Positions 7,306 through 15,193 of a DNA stretch of 62,318 bases are shown piece by piece. Position numbers and translations under genes: made by a program. Origin of the DNA: Sulfitobacter sp. F26204 (GTDB lineage Bacteria; Pseudomonadota; Alphaproteobacteria; Rhodobacterales; Rhodobacteraceae); the NCBI RefSeq assembly GCF_026410305.1, contig NZ_JAPMLQ010000006.1:181849-244166 (forward strand). Direction: 5' to 3'. Numbering within the stretch: the stretch's first letter is position 1; every line of letters starts with the position of its first letter. The notes beneath the pieces are model-generated. The model was not told the DNA's origin. It made no database searches and was given only the letters and a program-made list of their open reading frames with translations.

Positions 7306-7360
7306 GGGGCGCTGCCCCGTCGCGCAGGCGCGACTCCCCGGAGTTTATTGGCAAGATGAA
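7306..7360 (+). repeat. Dispersed intergenic repeat, full copy
   Basis: It contains a GGGG/CCCC hairpin, then GTCGCGC-AG-GCGCGAC, TCCCC, and the tail GAGTTTATTGGCAAGATGAA. The palindromic part recurs almost identically at 36239-36275, and the tail recurs at 1829 and 37419. All four copies are in the same orientation. The 260 bp between tRNA-His and 7452 hold no other gene that I can support. Confidence 0.7.
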
Positions 7361-7451
7361 AAATGTTTGCTTGAAGTGTCAGGGGCTTTGGTAGGCTGCA
7401 GTCTGACGCGCCGGGCCAGACCCCGGCGTTGCCGGCCGTATGATGGGAGCC

Positions 7452-7736
7452 TCAGTCGATCTGGAGGGTTTGACGCAGGGCGCCGGTGAGGCGGTCGTAA
7501 ATGAGGATTTTGTCATCGCTTGTGACAATGGCATACCAGTTGGTCCCCTGGGTAAAGGCCTGTGCCCTCGACCCCGGGGGCAATGTGATCTGATCGGGTA
7601 GTGATGGTGCATCGCGGTTCAAGCGCGTGACAAGCAGAGCAATCACCACTAGAACCCCGCAAATCATCACGACGGTCAGTACCGTCACCAACCGTCGCAA
7701 GAACCGCAGGTTCGCAGGCTCAATCGGATCATCCAT
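7452..7736 (-). CDS. DUF6476-like single-pass membrane protein
   Basis: 94 residues from ATG 7736. A short cytoplasmic arm (MDDPIEPANLRFLRRL) is followed by one transmembrane helix at about residues 15-36, then a soluble domain ending LIYDRLTGALRQTLQID. The C-terminal part resembles a single beta-propeller-like hairpin. Its start codon overlaps that of the divergent pseudouridine synthase by two bases. Function unknown. Confidence 0.75.
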   Translation of the reverse strand: MDDPIEPANLRFLRRLVTVLTVVMICGVLVVIALLVTRLNRDAPSLPDQITLPPGSRAQAFTQGTNWYAIVTSDDKILIYDRLTGALRQTLQID

Positions 7737-8769
7737 GTCTTTGCACCGCACCATTACCTTTTTGATTGGCGACAGTCCGCCATCGCGTCTTGATAAGGCG
7801 CTTGCCCGGGATGTGCCAGAGGCGGCCAACCTGTCGCGCACCCGACTTGGCAGATTGTTGGAGCGCGGGGCGGTCAGGGTGGCAGGTCAGGTGGTGCGCG
7901 ATCCGCGCGCAAGGGTTTCTGAGGGACAGGTTGTCGAGATCGGCGTGGAGGAGGCGGAGGAAAGCCATATCCTGCCCGAGGCGATCGCGCTGGAGGTTGT
8001 TCATGAGGATGAGGATCTGATTGTCATCAACAAACCCGCGGGCATGGTGGTGCACCCGGCCCCCGGATCGCCCTCGGGAACGTTGGTCAATGCGCTGATG
8101 GCCCATTGCGGCAAGAATCTGTCGGGGGTTGGCGGGGTGAAACGGCCCGGGATCGTGCATCGGATCGACAAGGAAACCAGCGGTCTGCTGGTGGTGGCCA
8201 AATCGGATGTCGCGCATCACAGCTTGGCCAGGCAGTTCGAGAAACATACGGTTGAGCGGTATTACAAGGCGCTGGTTTACGGGGTGCCTGATGCCAATGA
8301 TCCGCGTCTGCGTGGCATCAGGGGGGCATCGTTCGAACCCGGTAATATCCTGAAAATGACGACGCAACTGGCGCGTCACAAGACCGACCGGCAACGACAG
8401 GCGGTGCTGTTCAATGGCGGCCGTCATGCGGTTACACGTGCCCGTACCGTCGAAAGTTTTGGCGCGCCTGCGGTGCTGGCTCTGATGGAATGCTGGCTGG
8501 AAACCGGGCGTACACATCAGATCCGCGTGCATATGGCCCATGCAGGTCATGCCCTGGTTGGGGATCCGACCTATGGGGGGCGGCGAAAATTGCCCAAGGC
8601 TGCCTTGCCTGAGATCGCGGCGGTTGCGGTCAGCCGGTTCCCGCGACAGGCCCTGCATGCAGCGGTTCTGGGATTCGAACATCCGGTATCGGGCCAGTTG
8701 ATGCGGTTCGAGGCCCCCTTGCCGCAGGATATGGAGGACTTGCTGGAGGCGGTGCGTCTGGCGGTCTGA
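7735..8769 (+). CDS. RluA-family rRNA pseudouridine synthase (RluD-like)
   Basis: 344 residues. An N-terminal S4 RNA-binding domain (RLDKALARDVPEAANLSRTR) is followed by the catalytic domain. The family motif HRIDKETSGLLVVAK carries the catalytic Asp, and ETGRTHQIRVHMAHAGHALVGD is the second conserved block. RluD modifies helix 69 of 23S rRNA, and the order S4 then synthase fits RluC/RluD. I chose ATG 7735, where the S4 domain begins. Its start shares two bases with the divergent gene's start, so each promoter must lie inside the other gene. Confidence 0.93.
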   Translation: MSLHRTITFLIGDSPPSRLDKALARDVPEAANLSRTRLGRLLERGAVRVAGQVVRDPRARVSEGQVVEIGVEEAEESHILPEAIALEVVHEDEDLIVINKPAGMVVHPAPGSPSGTLVNALMAHCGKNLSGVGGVKRPGIVHRIDKETSGLLVVAKSDVAHHSLARQFEKHTVERYYKALVYGVPDANDPRLRGIRGASFEPGNILKMTTQLARHKTDRQRQAVLFNGGRHAVTRARTVESFGAPAVLALMECWLETGRTHQIRVHMAHAGHALVGDPTYGGRRKLPKAALPEIAAVAVSRFPRQALHAAVLGFEHPVSGQLMRFEAPLPQDMEDLLEAVRLAV

Positions 8770-8858
8770 ACTGATCTACACCACTGCGTGAAAGCCCTGA
8801 AATGTAACTTTTCATTCATTTTTCTTATGCCATTGTCAACAAATCCGCATTGCAAACT

Positions 8859-8887
8859 CTTGTAACGCCTTCGTGCGCTGCCCATAT
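8859..8887 (+). promoter_or_regulatory. Possible sigma-32-type promoter of rpoH
   Basis: CTTGTAA (8859-8865), a 15-base spacer, and CCCATAT (8881-8887) resemble the heat-shock promoter consensus CTTGAA-N13-17-CCCCAT. It lies 64 bp upstream of the rpoH ATG, suggesting autoregulation. The match is imperfect. Confidence 0.4.
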
Positions 8888-8950
8888 CGATGTTAAGCCC
8901 GTAAACATAGCTGTTTGAGACGCGGGAAATTGAGGGAAAAGGACAACTAC

Positions 8951-9847
8951 ATGGCCAATTATGCAAATTTGCCGGCACCGACGCCGGAAGGCGGGTTGAA
9001 CCGATATATGCAGGAAATCCGCAAATTCCCCCTGTTGGAGCCGGAAGAGGAATACATGCTGGCCAAGGCATGGGTGGAACAGGAAGATACCGAAGCAGCC
9101 CATAAGATGGTCACATCGCATCTGCGGTTGGCGGCCAAGATCGCCATGGGCTATCGGGGGTATGGATTACCTCAGGCTGAAGTGATTTCGGAAGCCAATG
9201 TGGGATTGATGCAGGCGGTGAAGCGATTTGATCCTGAAAAGGGCTTTCGCCTCGCCACTTATGCCATGTGGTGGATCAGGGCCTCAATCCAAGAATATAT
9301 CCTGCGCTCGTGGTCGCTGGTCAAACTCGGGACGACCTCTGGACAGAAAAAACTGTTCTTTAACCTGCGCAAAGCCAAGAACAAGATCGGCGCGCTGGAA
9401 GAGGGCGATCTGCGCCCGGAAAATGTAAAAACCATCGCGACGCAACTGGGCGTGACTGAAGCGGAGGTGATTTCGATGAACCGGCGCATGTCGGGCGGGG
9501 ATGCCTCTTTGAATGCGCAGGTCGGTTCGGATGGCGAAGGCACGATGCAATGGCAGGACTGGCTGGAGGATGAAGACGCTGATCAGGCCGGCGACTATGC
9601 GGAAAAGGATGAGTTGGAGACCCGCCGTGAAATGCTGGCCGAAGCGATGGATGTGTTGAACGAGCGCGAACGCGATATTCTGTCCCAGCGCCGGTTGAGC
9701 GATGAAACGATCACGCTGGAAGATCTGAGCGCCAAGTATGATGTCAGCCGCGAGCGCATCCGTCAGATCGAGGTGCGGGCCTTTGAAAAGCTGCAGGCGC
9801 GGATGCGCGAACTGGCGAACGAAAAGGGCATGCTGATCTCTGCATGA
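8951..9847 (+). CDS. rpoH: RNA polymerase sigma factor RpoH (sigma-32)
   Basis: 298 residues. Region 1.2/2 starts at LNRYMQEIRKFPLLEPEEEY. Region 2 includes SEANVGLMQAVKRFDPEKGF and TYAMWWIRASIQEYILRSWS. The diagnostic RpoH box appears as QKKLFFNLR. Region 4.2 ends the protein with YDVSRERIRQIEVRAFEKL. It directs heat-shock transcription. Rhodobacteraceae usually carry two rpoH paralogues, and I cannot say which this is. ATG 8951 is preferred to the in-frame ATG at 8915 because the family N-terminus begins there. Confidence 0.96.
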   Translation: MANYANLPAPTPEGGLNRYMQEIRKFPLLEPEEEYMLAKAWVEQEDTEAAHKMVTSHLRLAAKIAMGYRGYGLPQAEVISEANVGLMQAVKRFDPEKGFRLATYAMWWIRASIQEYILRSWSLVKLGTTSGQKKLFFNLRKAKNKIGALEEGDLRPENVKTIATQLGVTEAEVISMNRRMSGGDASLNAQVGSDGEGTMQWQDWLEDEDADQAGDYAEKDELETRREMLAEAMDVLNERERDILSQRRLSDETITLEDLSAKYDVSRERIRQIEVRAFEKLQARMRELANEKGMLISA

Positions 9848-9873
9848 ACCATCCCGCAGCTTGACGAAACGAC

Positions 9874-9905
9874 AGCCCCGCCCGCACCATCGGGCAGGGC
9901 TTTTT
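9874..9905 (+). terminator. Rho-independent terminator of rpoH
   Basis: AGCCCCGCCCG and CGGGCAGGGCT arms with a short CACCAT loop are followed by TTTTT, 27 bp after the rpoH stop. Confidence 0.9.
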
Positions 9906-9922
9906 CATGACAGGAGATGAAA

Positions 9923-10192
9923 ATGGCAGGTGGTTGGGCAAAAGATGGCGCAGTGGCCGAACAGATTGAGGCCTCTATCAATGATGAACTTGCGCGGCTC
10001 AAACTGCGCAAAACGCCTGTGGGTGAGAGTCTCACCCATTGCGCGGAATGTGAAGAACCGATTCCTGAGGCGCGCAGGCAGGCCTTGCCGGGGGTCAAAC
10101 TATGTATCGATTGTGTACGTGAACGTGATGCCAACTTTCAGGCACGCGGCGGCATCAACAGGCGCGGATCAAAGGACAGCCAGTTGAAATAG
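9923..10192 (+). CDS. DksA/TraR-type C4 zinc-finger protein
   Basis: 89 residues. A helical N-terminus is followed by HCAECEEPIPEARRQALPG and CIDCVRERD, giving the C-x2-C...C-x2-C zinc finger of the DksA/TraR family. It is shorter than DksA (~150 residues) and resembles the small TraR-like members that bind the RNA polymerase secondary channel. AGGAG is seven bases upstream of ATG 9923. The ATG at 9917 overlaps that ribosome site too closely. Confidence 0.88.
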   Translation: MAGGWAKDGAVAEQIEASINDELARLKLRKTPVGESLTHCAECEEPIPEARRQALPGVKLCIDCVRERDANFQARGGINRRGSKDSQLK

Positions 10193-10277
10193 GGCGGGCA
10201 GGCGTGGCGCGAGGAGGAGAACTCTGGTAATATCTGCGATATTCCAGAGGTTGATTGCCGCACTTGAAGGAAATTTC

Positions 10278-11306
10278 ATGCCCTTTCGTTTTTTCCTGTC
10301 ATTTTTATTATCCAGTTTTTTTGCGGTGGCGGCCCTGGCGGGGCCGTCCTGTGCTCCGCATCCTGGATTTACGGTGATCGATGCTTCGCATCCTTTAACG
10401 GATCTGGGGCCGCGTGACGGTACACCCGGGATGACAGCGCTGCGCAATCTGGGGGTGGAAACAATCATCCGGTATTATGATAATGTCGCTGAAACGTTGC
10501 CTTGCAAGACATTGGTGCCCGAAGAAACCCGCGCCGTATTGCAAGCCGGGTTCAGCCTGTTGGCGGTGTTTCAGCACAATAATGACAATCCCATGACCTT
10601 TGTCACGCCGGGGCGCGGCACGCTGGATGCGCAACGCGCGATCGAGCTGGCGCTAGCCAACGGGCAACCCAGCGGTTCGGCAGTATATTTTGGTGTCGAT
10701 GGTGTTGACGGGGCACTGCAATCGGCCAACTACGAATTTGCCAAGAGCAATGGCGGGCCGATTTCGCAGGCGCGGGAGCAAACGCTCAAGACCAGCATGG
10801 GAACTGGATCATTCCGCAAGCATCAGGAATTTTATGACATCTACCGCGAGGAAGCGGCGACCCAGTTCGGAGGAATTGCAGGGCAGCACAGAGCTGAGGA
10901 CATCCTGCCCTTCATCGACAGCTATTTCCGCGAGATCGCAACGATTTTCAACAATTTTGGTGATCAGACCGGCATCCGCTACCGTATTGGCGGCTATGGA
11001 GGCGGGATGGTATGTGACCATTTGCTGAACAGCCGGCTGGTTGCCTTTTGCTGGCTGTCGCAATCCAAGGGTCTGGCGGGCTATCAACAATTCGAAGCCT
11101 CGCAAAAATGGGTCATGCGGCAAGAGCTAACAACTGTCTGCAAAGGTTGGAAATTTGGCAGTGGTGGCGATTTTCAATTCGATTACAACACGGTAAACCC
11201 GCGTACACCGGATTTTGGTCAATGGAATACCCAGGTGGATTACGCCATCCCCTTTAGCAGGCCGCTGAAAAGGGATGGCGTTGGGTGTTATGCTTGGCGC
11301 GATTAG
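10278..11306 (+). CDS. Secreted DUF1906 glycoside hydrolase-like protein
   Basis: 342 residues with a clear signal peptide (a hydrophobic run from residue ~5 to ~23 ending ALAG). The mature part begins GFTVIDASHPL and continues with GVETIIRYYDN and SAVYFGVDGVDG, the pattern of DUF1906 (Rv2525c-like) proteins. These have a TIM-barrel fold related to GH25 lysozymes and are thought to act on the cell wall. It also has four widely spaced Cys. ATG 10278 has AAGGAAAT upstream. It is convergent with pepF, with overlapping stops. Confidence 0.85.
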   Translation: MPFRFFLSFLLSSFFAVAALAGPSCAPHPGFTVIDASHPLTDLGPRDGTPGMTALRNLGVETIIRYYDNVAETLPCKTLVPEETRAVLQAGFSLLAVFQHNNDNPMTFVTPGRGTLDAQRAIELALANGQPSGSAVYFGVDGVDGALQSANYEFAKSNGGPISQAREQTLKTSMGTGSFRKHQEFYDIYREEAATQFGGIAGQHRAEDILPFIDSYFREIATIFNNFGDQTGIRYRIGGYGGGMVCDHLLNSRLVAFCWLSQSKGLAGYQQFEASQKWVMRQELTTVCKGWKFGSGGDFQFDYNTVNPRTPDFGQWNTQVDYAIPFSRPLKRDGVGCYAWRD

Positions 11307-13123
11307 TCTTCCATCGCTTCCAATTCGTCGATGAAGCCGGAAATCATCGACAGACCCTTGTCCCAGAACGCCGGATCACTTGCATCGAGGCCGAAGGGGG
11401 CCAGCAATTCCTTGTGATGCTTTGAACCGCCGGCCTTGAGCATGTCGAAATATTTCTCCTCGAACCCCGGTTCACCCTCTGCATAGACCGCATAAAGCGC
11501 GTTCACGAGGCCATCGCCAAAGGCATAGGCATAGACGTAGAAGGGTGAATGTACGAAATGCGGAATATAGGCCCAGAAGTGTTTATACCCCTCCATAAAC
11601 TCAAAGGCGGGGCCAAGGGATTCACCCTGTATCGACATCCACAGTGCGTCGATGTCATCGGGGGTCAACTCGCCACCGCGCCGCGCGGCATGCAGTTTGC
11701 ATTCAAAGTCGTAAAAAGCGATCTGGCGGACAACGGTGTTGATCATGTCTTCGACCTTGCCCGCGAGCAGAACCTTGCGTTCTGCTTGCGTCTTGGCCCC
11801 GTCCAGCATTTTGCGGAAGGTCAGCATCTCGCCGAAAACACTTGCGGTCTCGGCCAATGTCAGTGGGGTTGAGGAGAGCATTTCGCCTTGGCCAGCGGCC
11901 AGCACCTGATGCACACCATGGCCAAGCTCATGCGCCAGGGTCATGACATCGCGTGGTTTTCCGAGATAGTTCAGCATCACATAGGGGTGCACATCTGTCA
12001 CCGTGGGATGCGCGAAGGCTCCGGGGGCTTTGCCCGGTTTCACCCCTGCGTCGATCCATCCATCGGTAAAGAAAGGTTTGGCCAATTCGCCCATTCGGGG
12101 GTCAAAGGCAGTGTAGGCCTCCATGACGGTCTTTTCCGCCTGTGCCCAGTCGACGACACGTGTGTCTTCCATTGGCAGCGGTGCGTTGCGGTCCCAGACC
12201 TGCATCACGTCCAACCCCAGCCACTTGCGTTTGAGTTCGTAATAGCGGTGGCTGAGCTTGGGGTAGGCGTCGACAACCGCGTTGCGCAAGGCCTCGACCA
12301 CTTCGGGTTCTACCTGATTGCTCAGGTGGCGTCCTGTTTGGGCGGTTTCCATGCCGCGCCAGCGGTCGATGATTTCCTTTTCCTTGGCCTGGGTGTTGTG
12401 TACACGCGCGAAGGTCTTGATATTACGCCCCATGACAGCCGCGATTTCGCGCACACCTGCCTCTCGTTTTTCGCGGACGGGATCGGTCATCAGATTCAGC
12501 GTGCCTTCCAGACCCAGAACCTCGCCGTCTACGTCGAATTCCAGACCGGCAATGGTTTCATCGAACATGCGTTCCCACGCGTCACCAACGACCCCCAGAT
12601 CATGCATGAATTTCTCAAGCTCGTCTGACAACTGGTAGGGTTTCATGGCGCGGATGCGGTCAAAAACTGGTTTATAACGCGCCAGGTCGGCGTTTTTGTT
12701 GAGTAGCGTATCAAGATGGTCGTCGGGCAGTTTGTTCAGTTCCAACGTGAAAAAGACCAAGGGTGTGGTGAAATTGGTGATCTTTTCCTGCATGTCGGAC
12801 ATGAATTTTGCCCGTCCTGCATCCGTGGTCAGTTGATAATATCGCAATCCGGCAAAGGACATGATGCGCCCGGCGATCTGGTTGATCTTTTCGTTGCGTA
12901 GCACGCACTCAAGCAGGCCAGGGGCGTCGAGTGCTTCCAGTTTCCCTTCGTATTCGGTGGCGAAGCTGGCGCAGGCCTGTTCCAGCCAATCCAGATCACG
13001 CTTGAGTTCCGGGGCGTCTTCGCCGGTATAGAGATCATTCAAGTCCCATTCGGGCAGATCACCCAGGTTCTTGTTGCCACCGGCGGCATTGGCGTCACGG
13101 ACTGGAAAAGGGAGTTGGAACAT
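11303..13123 (-). CDS. pepF: M3-family oligoendopeptidase F
   Basis: 606 residues, the usual length for the PepF clan of M3 metallopeptidases, which hydrolyse peptides of ~7-17 residues in the cytoplasm. The zinc site LAHELGHGVHQ lies around residue 395. The family N-terminal segment LPEWDLNDLY and the C-terminal YAFGDGLVNALYAVY are present. It has no signal peptide. Its stop overlaps that of the convergent DUF1906 gene. Confidence 0.95.
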   Translation of the reverse strand: MFQLPFPVRDANAAGGNKNLGDLPEWDLNDLYTGEDAPELKRDLDWLEQACASFATEYEGKLEALDAPGLLECVLRNEKINQIAGRIMSFAGLRYYQLTTDAGRAKFMSDMQEKITNFTTPLVFFTLELNKLPDDHLDTLLNKNADLARYKPVFDRIRAMKPYQLSDELEKFMHDLGVVGDAWERMFDETIAGLEFDVDGEVLGLEGTLNLMTDPVREKREAGVREIAAVMGRNIKTFARVHNTQAKEKEIIDRWRGMETAQTGRHLSNQVEPEVVEALRNAVVDAYPKLSHRYYELKRKWLGLDVMQVWDRNAPLPMEDTRVVDWAQAEKTVMEAYTAFDPRMGELAKPFFTDGWIDAGVKPGKAPGAFAHPTVTDVHPYVMLNYLGKPRDVMTLAHELGHGVHQVLAAGQGEMLSSTPLTLAETASVFGEMLTFRKMLDGAKTQAERKVLLAGKVEDMINTVVRQIAFYDFECKLHAARRGGELTPDDIDALWMSIQGESLGPAFEFMEGYKHFWAYIPHFVHSPFYVYAYAFGDGLVNALYAVYAEGEPGFEEKYFDMLKAGGSKHHKELLAPFGLDASDPAFWDKGLSMISGFIDELEAMED

Positions 13124-13310
13124 CGGTTACCTCATTTGTTTGCATCTACTTAAGCTTCGTGAGGCAGGGCGACAAGCACCCCTGCCGTCATGCCGCTGCA
13201 TTCATTGGGTGCGCGGGGGGGATGTCGCGGCGGTGCAGACCTGCGCCCAGGGCGCGGCAAGGTTCAAGGGAGCAATCTTGACGGGAGGAAGGCGCGATGG
13301 TTCGCGAGGG

Positions 13311-14258
13311 TCAGGTGGTAACTGTCCCGAGGAAGTGTTTCTCGATGCCGTCAAACACTGGTTTCCTGATGCCGGGTTGTTCCATGAGAATTTCGTGTTC
13401 CGCCCCTTCGACCAGTTCAAGGCGCCCGCCGACCCAATTATCCATTCGTTCGTAAACAGGCGGGACATCGACGATGCGTTCGTTGGTGCCGAGGAAAGTC
13501 ACGGCCGGCAGGTTGGGCGCAGCACGTTCTGAAAGGTGGCGCGTTTCGGCAAAGGCCTCTCGCAGCCAGACGTAGCTGGGCCCGCCCAGGGCCAATTCGG
13601 GGTGAGCGACAAGTTGATCGCGCATCATGTCGTACATTTGGTGATCGGTGGTCAGCAGATTGTCCTCAAAGTCCGCGCTGAGCACATAGGATGCCTTTGT
13701 GGTGCCGGGAGGCAGCCCCTGTCCCTTGCCGAGGTGCGGCATGATATTGGCCAGGACCCTGGCCAGCCCTCTCAAATGGGGTTTGACATAGATGCCCCAC
13801 ATCGGACCGGTAAAGGCAGCAGCGCGTACGCTCATGCCCTCCATCACCGCACGCATGCCGATGCAGCCACCCATCGAATGGGCCAGGAGAAAATAAGGCC
13901 TGGGCAGATTGAGACTGCGCGCTACCCGCATCAGGGCGGCGACATCTTTCTGGTAGTCGGAAAATGCGCCAACATGGCCGATCAGTGGATCGTCCAGCAG
14001 GCGGTCGGCCAGCCCCTGACCACGCCAGTCGATGGCAATCGTGGCGAGACCACGCGCGGCAAGTTCGCCTGCGGTCACGCCATATTTTTCAATGTATTCT
14101 GTGCGACCGGGGAACAGCAGAACTGTGCCCTTGGCCTTGTCCACCGGCCAGTGACCGACCCTGATCCGCTTGCCATCCGACGTGATGGCCCAATGTGCAA
14201 TGCCGCCCTCGGGGCCGGGAGACACATCGGTAAAAAGGGGGGCCGGCGTCAGATCCAT
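13311..14258 (-). CDS. Alpha/beta hydrolase, lysophospholipase-like
   Basis: 315 residues. The nucleophile elbow is AHSMGGCIG (a GxSxG variant with Ala first), the oxyanion region is LLFPGRTEYIEKY, and the C-terminal catalytic His lies in VEGAEHEILMEQP. The pattern resembles PldB-type monoacylglycerol lipases and lysophospholipases. The start codon overlaps the stop of the upstream SCP2 gene (ATGA), so the two are probably one operon acting on lipids. The natural substrate is unknown. Confidence 0.92.
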   Translation of the reverse strand: MDLTPAPLFTDVSPGPEGGIAHWAITSDGKRIRVGHWPVDKAKGTVLLFPGRTEYIEKYGVTAGELAARGLATIAIDWRGQGLADRLLDDPLIGHVGAFSDYQKDVAALMRVARSLNLPRPYFLLAHSMGGCIGMRAVMEGMSVRAAAFTGPMWGIYVKPHLRGLARVLANIMPHLGKGQGLPPGTTKASYVLSADFEDNLLTTDHQMYDMMRDQLVAHPELALGGPSYVWLREAFAETRHLSERAAPNLPAVTFLGTNERIVDVPPVYERMDNWVGGRLELVEGAEHEILMEQPGIRKPVFDGIEKHFLGTVTT

Positions 14259-14548
14259 CAGGCGAGGACAGTCGCCAGCTTCATTGCCATGCCCATGTCG
14301 CCGTCAATCTTGAGTTTGCCTGTCATGAAGGCTGAGGTCGGGTTGGTTTCACCTTCAAGGATTTCCTTGAACGTGTCCGCATCGGCACTTAGCGTGACAT
14401 CGGCATCTTCATCGCCGGCGCGCGCACCAGTGCTGTCGATCATCACGGCACCTTCGCCCGCAATATCAAACTTGGCAGAGCCGTCAAAATCAGCCCCTGC
14501 AAGTTTTTCGTTCAACGCTACTACTGCTTCGTTTACAATATCGCTCAT
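14258..14548 (-). CDS. SCP2 sterol-binding domain protein
   Basis: 96 residues forming a single SCP2 lipid-binding domain: an N-terminal helix (IVNEAVVALNEKL), the beta segment GSAKFDIAGEGAVMID, then EGETNPTSAFMTGKLKIDGDMGMAMKL at the C-terminus. Stand-alone SCP2 proteins bind acyl chains. It is the first gene of a two-gene operon with the downstream hydrolase. It is divergent from the TPR gene at 14624. Confidence 0.92.
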   Translation of the reverse strand: MSDIVNEAVVALNEKLAGADFDGSAKFDIAGEGAVMIDSTGARAGDEDADVTLSADADTFKEILEGETNPTSAFMTGKLKIDGDMGMAMKLATVLA

Positions 14549-14623
14549 CTTCGGCCCTTTTTGGCAAAATGGCGCCGTTCACATCTGGAAAAGTGGCGGC
14601 AGCCTGTTACATTCACTCTTGTT

Positions 14624-15181
14624 ATGCGCAACTTACCCGTCAACCTCAAACGTCACCTTGCGGCACTTGTGCCTTTTGTGTTGCTGTGCAGCACAGGTTT
14701 TACGGCACCTGCGTCGCCGGAACTCATGGAAAGGTTGCAAAACGCAGATGAAGCAGAGGCGCGCCGTATCACCAAGGAAATAGAACTTGAGTGGTCAAAA
14801 TCGGGTTCTGCCGCGATGGATTTGCTTTTGCGGCGTGGCAGGGAGGCGGTCCGGGAGGGCAAATTCGGTCTTGCGATCGAACATCTGACAGCCTTGACGG
14901 ACCACGCCCCCGCATTTGCCGAGGGTTATCACGCACGTGCCGAAGCCTATTTCCGCAGTAATCTTTACGGTCCGGCGCTTGACGATCTGGAAATCGCACT
15001 GGCATTGGACCCGCAACACTATGAGGCGATGTTCGGGCTGGCTGTGATGCTGCATGAATTTGGTAATTTGCGACAGGCCGCCAGGCTTTATCGCCATGTG
15101 CTGGCGCTGAATCCCAATCACAAGAATGCGGCAGAGGCGTTAAGCAGCCTCAAGCGCGACGGCATTGGCCGCGAACTCTGA
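14624..15181 (+). CDS. Exported TPR-repeat protein
   Basis: 185 residues from ATG 14624. A signal-peptide-like N-terminus (LAALVPFVLLCSTGFTAPAS) is followed by at least three tetratricopeptide units, the clearest being GLAIEHLTALTDHAPAFAEG, LYGPALDDLEIALALDPQ and LRQAARLYRHVLALNPNHK. TPRs serve protein-protein contacts. The partner is unknown. It ends 12 bp before the SUV3-like helicase. Confidence 0.85.
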   Translation: MRNLPVNLKRHLAALVPFVLLCSTGFTAPASPELMERLQNADEAEARRITKEIELEWSKSGSAAMDLLLRRGREAVREGKFGLAIEHLTALTDHAPAFAEGYHARAEAYFRSNLYGPALDDLEIALALDPQHYEAMFGLAVMLHEFGNLRQAARLYRHVLALNPNHKNAAEALSSLKRDGIGREL

Positions 15182-15193
15182 TCGGGGACCAAA

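Noticed and set aside
13536..14783. 415-codon plus-strand frame opposite the hydrolase and SCP2 genes
   Set aside because: It runs antisense across two well-supported genes and a divergent promoter region, with no recognisable domain.
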